A program made the position numbers and the translations under genes. A DNA stretch of 64,000 nucleotides from Sutcliffiella horikoshii (lineage in GTDB: Bacteria > Bacillota > Bacilli > Bacillales > Bacillaceae_I). The notes beneath the pieces are model-generated. The model saw only the letters and a program-made list of their open reading frames with translations, was not told the DNA's origin and did no database searches. The stretch is taken from contig NZ_JAIVKY010000013.1 in NCBI RefSeq assembly GCF_020524325.1, positions 1 to 64,000 of the forward strand. The letters run 5' to 3'. The stretch's first letter is position 1. Each line of letters starts with the position of its first letter. Shown here piece after piece: positions 63,331-64,000 of the stretch.

Positions 63331-64000
63331 CTAATGATTAGTTACCATTCTTTTAACGGGTTCTTCTACTATTTCTAACCAGTAGCACCAATCACTAAAA
63401 CTTCCATCAAATTGATAGTAAACTTCTTGTACTTGTTGATACTTAAATACAACATTATACAGTTCACGGTTTAGTTCGCCCATAAGATATGTAGAAGGTG
63501 ACCCAACCTCTCCAGTGAAATCCTTGAAGTCTATTACTACCGTCCCTTTCTCATCTATTGAAACACCATTAAGCATTCCAGCTGTTCCATCGACAAAGAC
63601 ACTTTCTGGGTTATTACCTTTAATTAACTCTTTAATGTCATTTTCCAGTTCAGAAAACCTGCTCCCATGAGTATTTAAATCGTAACCAAAATCCTCTCGC
63701 TTCACTATATAATCTATTGTTTCTACTTCTGAGTTTGACATTGCTCTTAACGCAGTAACACAAGTTTGGGTTCTACAGTCAGCTGCTCCTGTATAACTAT
63801 GAATTCCGTTAGTAATAGTTTGTCCCACTGTTCCATGTTTTAGTAACCATGTCACATCTGGTCCATACGTGTGAAATGCCGCTTCTACATATGGGGCTTC
63901 CATATTCGTGCTCCTGACTTCATACAATGTGGATCCAGTAGCCTCTACATCTGTCAAAATTTTATCATTTGTACCGGGACTTGCGTTTTTCATTGCATTC
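63331..64000 (-). CDS. GerMN-like domain protein, cut by the window end
   Basis: The visible 222 codons include an ATG at 63993, but the frame stays open to the window edge and lacks any signal or anchor, so the true start is beyond the window. The last third (NGVSIDEKGTVVIDF, SPSTYLMGELNRELY, then QVQEVYYQFDGSFSDWCYWL) resembles the GerMN/sporulation-germination domain that occurs in lipoproteins of Bacillus. An earlier part has a cysteine pair (DCRTQTC). Confidence 0.65.
   Translation of the reverse strand, partial: NAMKNASPGTNDKILTDVEATGSTLYEVRSTNMEAPYVEAAFHTYGPDVTWLLKHGTVGQTITNGIHSYTGAADCRTQTCVTALRAMSNSEVETIDYIVKREDFGYDLNTHGSRFSELENDIKELIKGNNPESVFVDGTAGMLNGVSIDEKGTVVIDFKDFTGEVGSPSTYLMGELNRELYNVVFKYQQVQEVYYQFDGSFSDWCYWLEIVEEPVKRMVTNH

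Noticed and set aside
63335-63352. Inverted copy of the putative Tn7-like end (ATTAGTTACCA)
   Set aside because: An 11-base match inside the 3' end of a coding frame, single copy and without other sites. Chance is the simpler explanation.

Overview
The window looks like the chromosome of a low-to-moderate-GC, endospore-forming member of the Bacillaceae. The evidence is an S-box methionine operon with metI-metC order, a CotF-type spore coat protein, a Rex-type operator before cydDC, ECF sigma/anti-sigma pairs, an yybP-ykoY riboswitch, strong Bacillus-type ribosome binding sites with many TTG/GTG starts, and a dispersed structured repeat common in Bacillus genomes. The species cannot be named from this sequence. 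A glutaminyl-tRNA synthetase gene is present, which is uncommon in this family.

Layout. 0.4-4 kb: cydDC cysteine/glutathione ABC exporter, leftward. 4-12 kb: SAM-riboswitch operon metI-metC-yitJ-metH, which makes cystathionine, homocysteine and finally methionine with a methylene-THF reductase and a B12-dependent synthase. 12-16 kb: a LysM wall protein and a chemoreceptor with a SigD-type promoter. 16-24 kb: an XRE-regulated membrane protein, then a histidine kinase/response regulator, a DUF58 protein and an ABC-2 transporter, resembling the linearmycin-resistance (Lnr) arrangement. 24-29 kb: a PadR operon with three operator copies, a MerR/SRPBCC pair and an ECF sigma/anti-sigma pair. 29-34 kb: RodA, two CNNM/CBS (CorC-HlyC) transport proteins, the second behind a Mn2+-type riboswitch, and a TipA-type MerR. 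35-50 kb: ordinary housekeeping and stress genes (GHL10 hydrolase, coat protein, peroxiredoxin, HAD, GlnS, NERD, KatG, GntR/BrnQ).

51.4-63 kb is an AT-rich accessory island. It holds a TnsD/TniQ-type transposon targeting protein without TnsABC, a tiny gene behind it, a 1097-residue SIR2-NTPase protein that looks like an NAD-consuming antiphage effector, fused gene remnants (a lipoprotein and a GNAT tail), a secreted protein of unknown function and a wrecked tyrosine recombinase. An ECF sigma/anti-sigma pair and a gene cut by the window end follow.

The most unusual signal is not a gene. At least eight intergenic gaps contain short degenerate arrays with near-fixed periods: 21 bp (two related loci 27 kb apart), 20 bp (three different motifs), 52 bp (two different motifs) and about 55 bp. 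Each locus has its own core motif, yet the periods cluster near two and five DNA helical turns, and most arrays lie next to transcription terminators.
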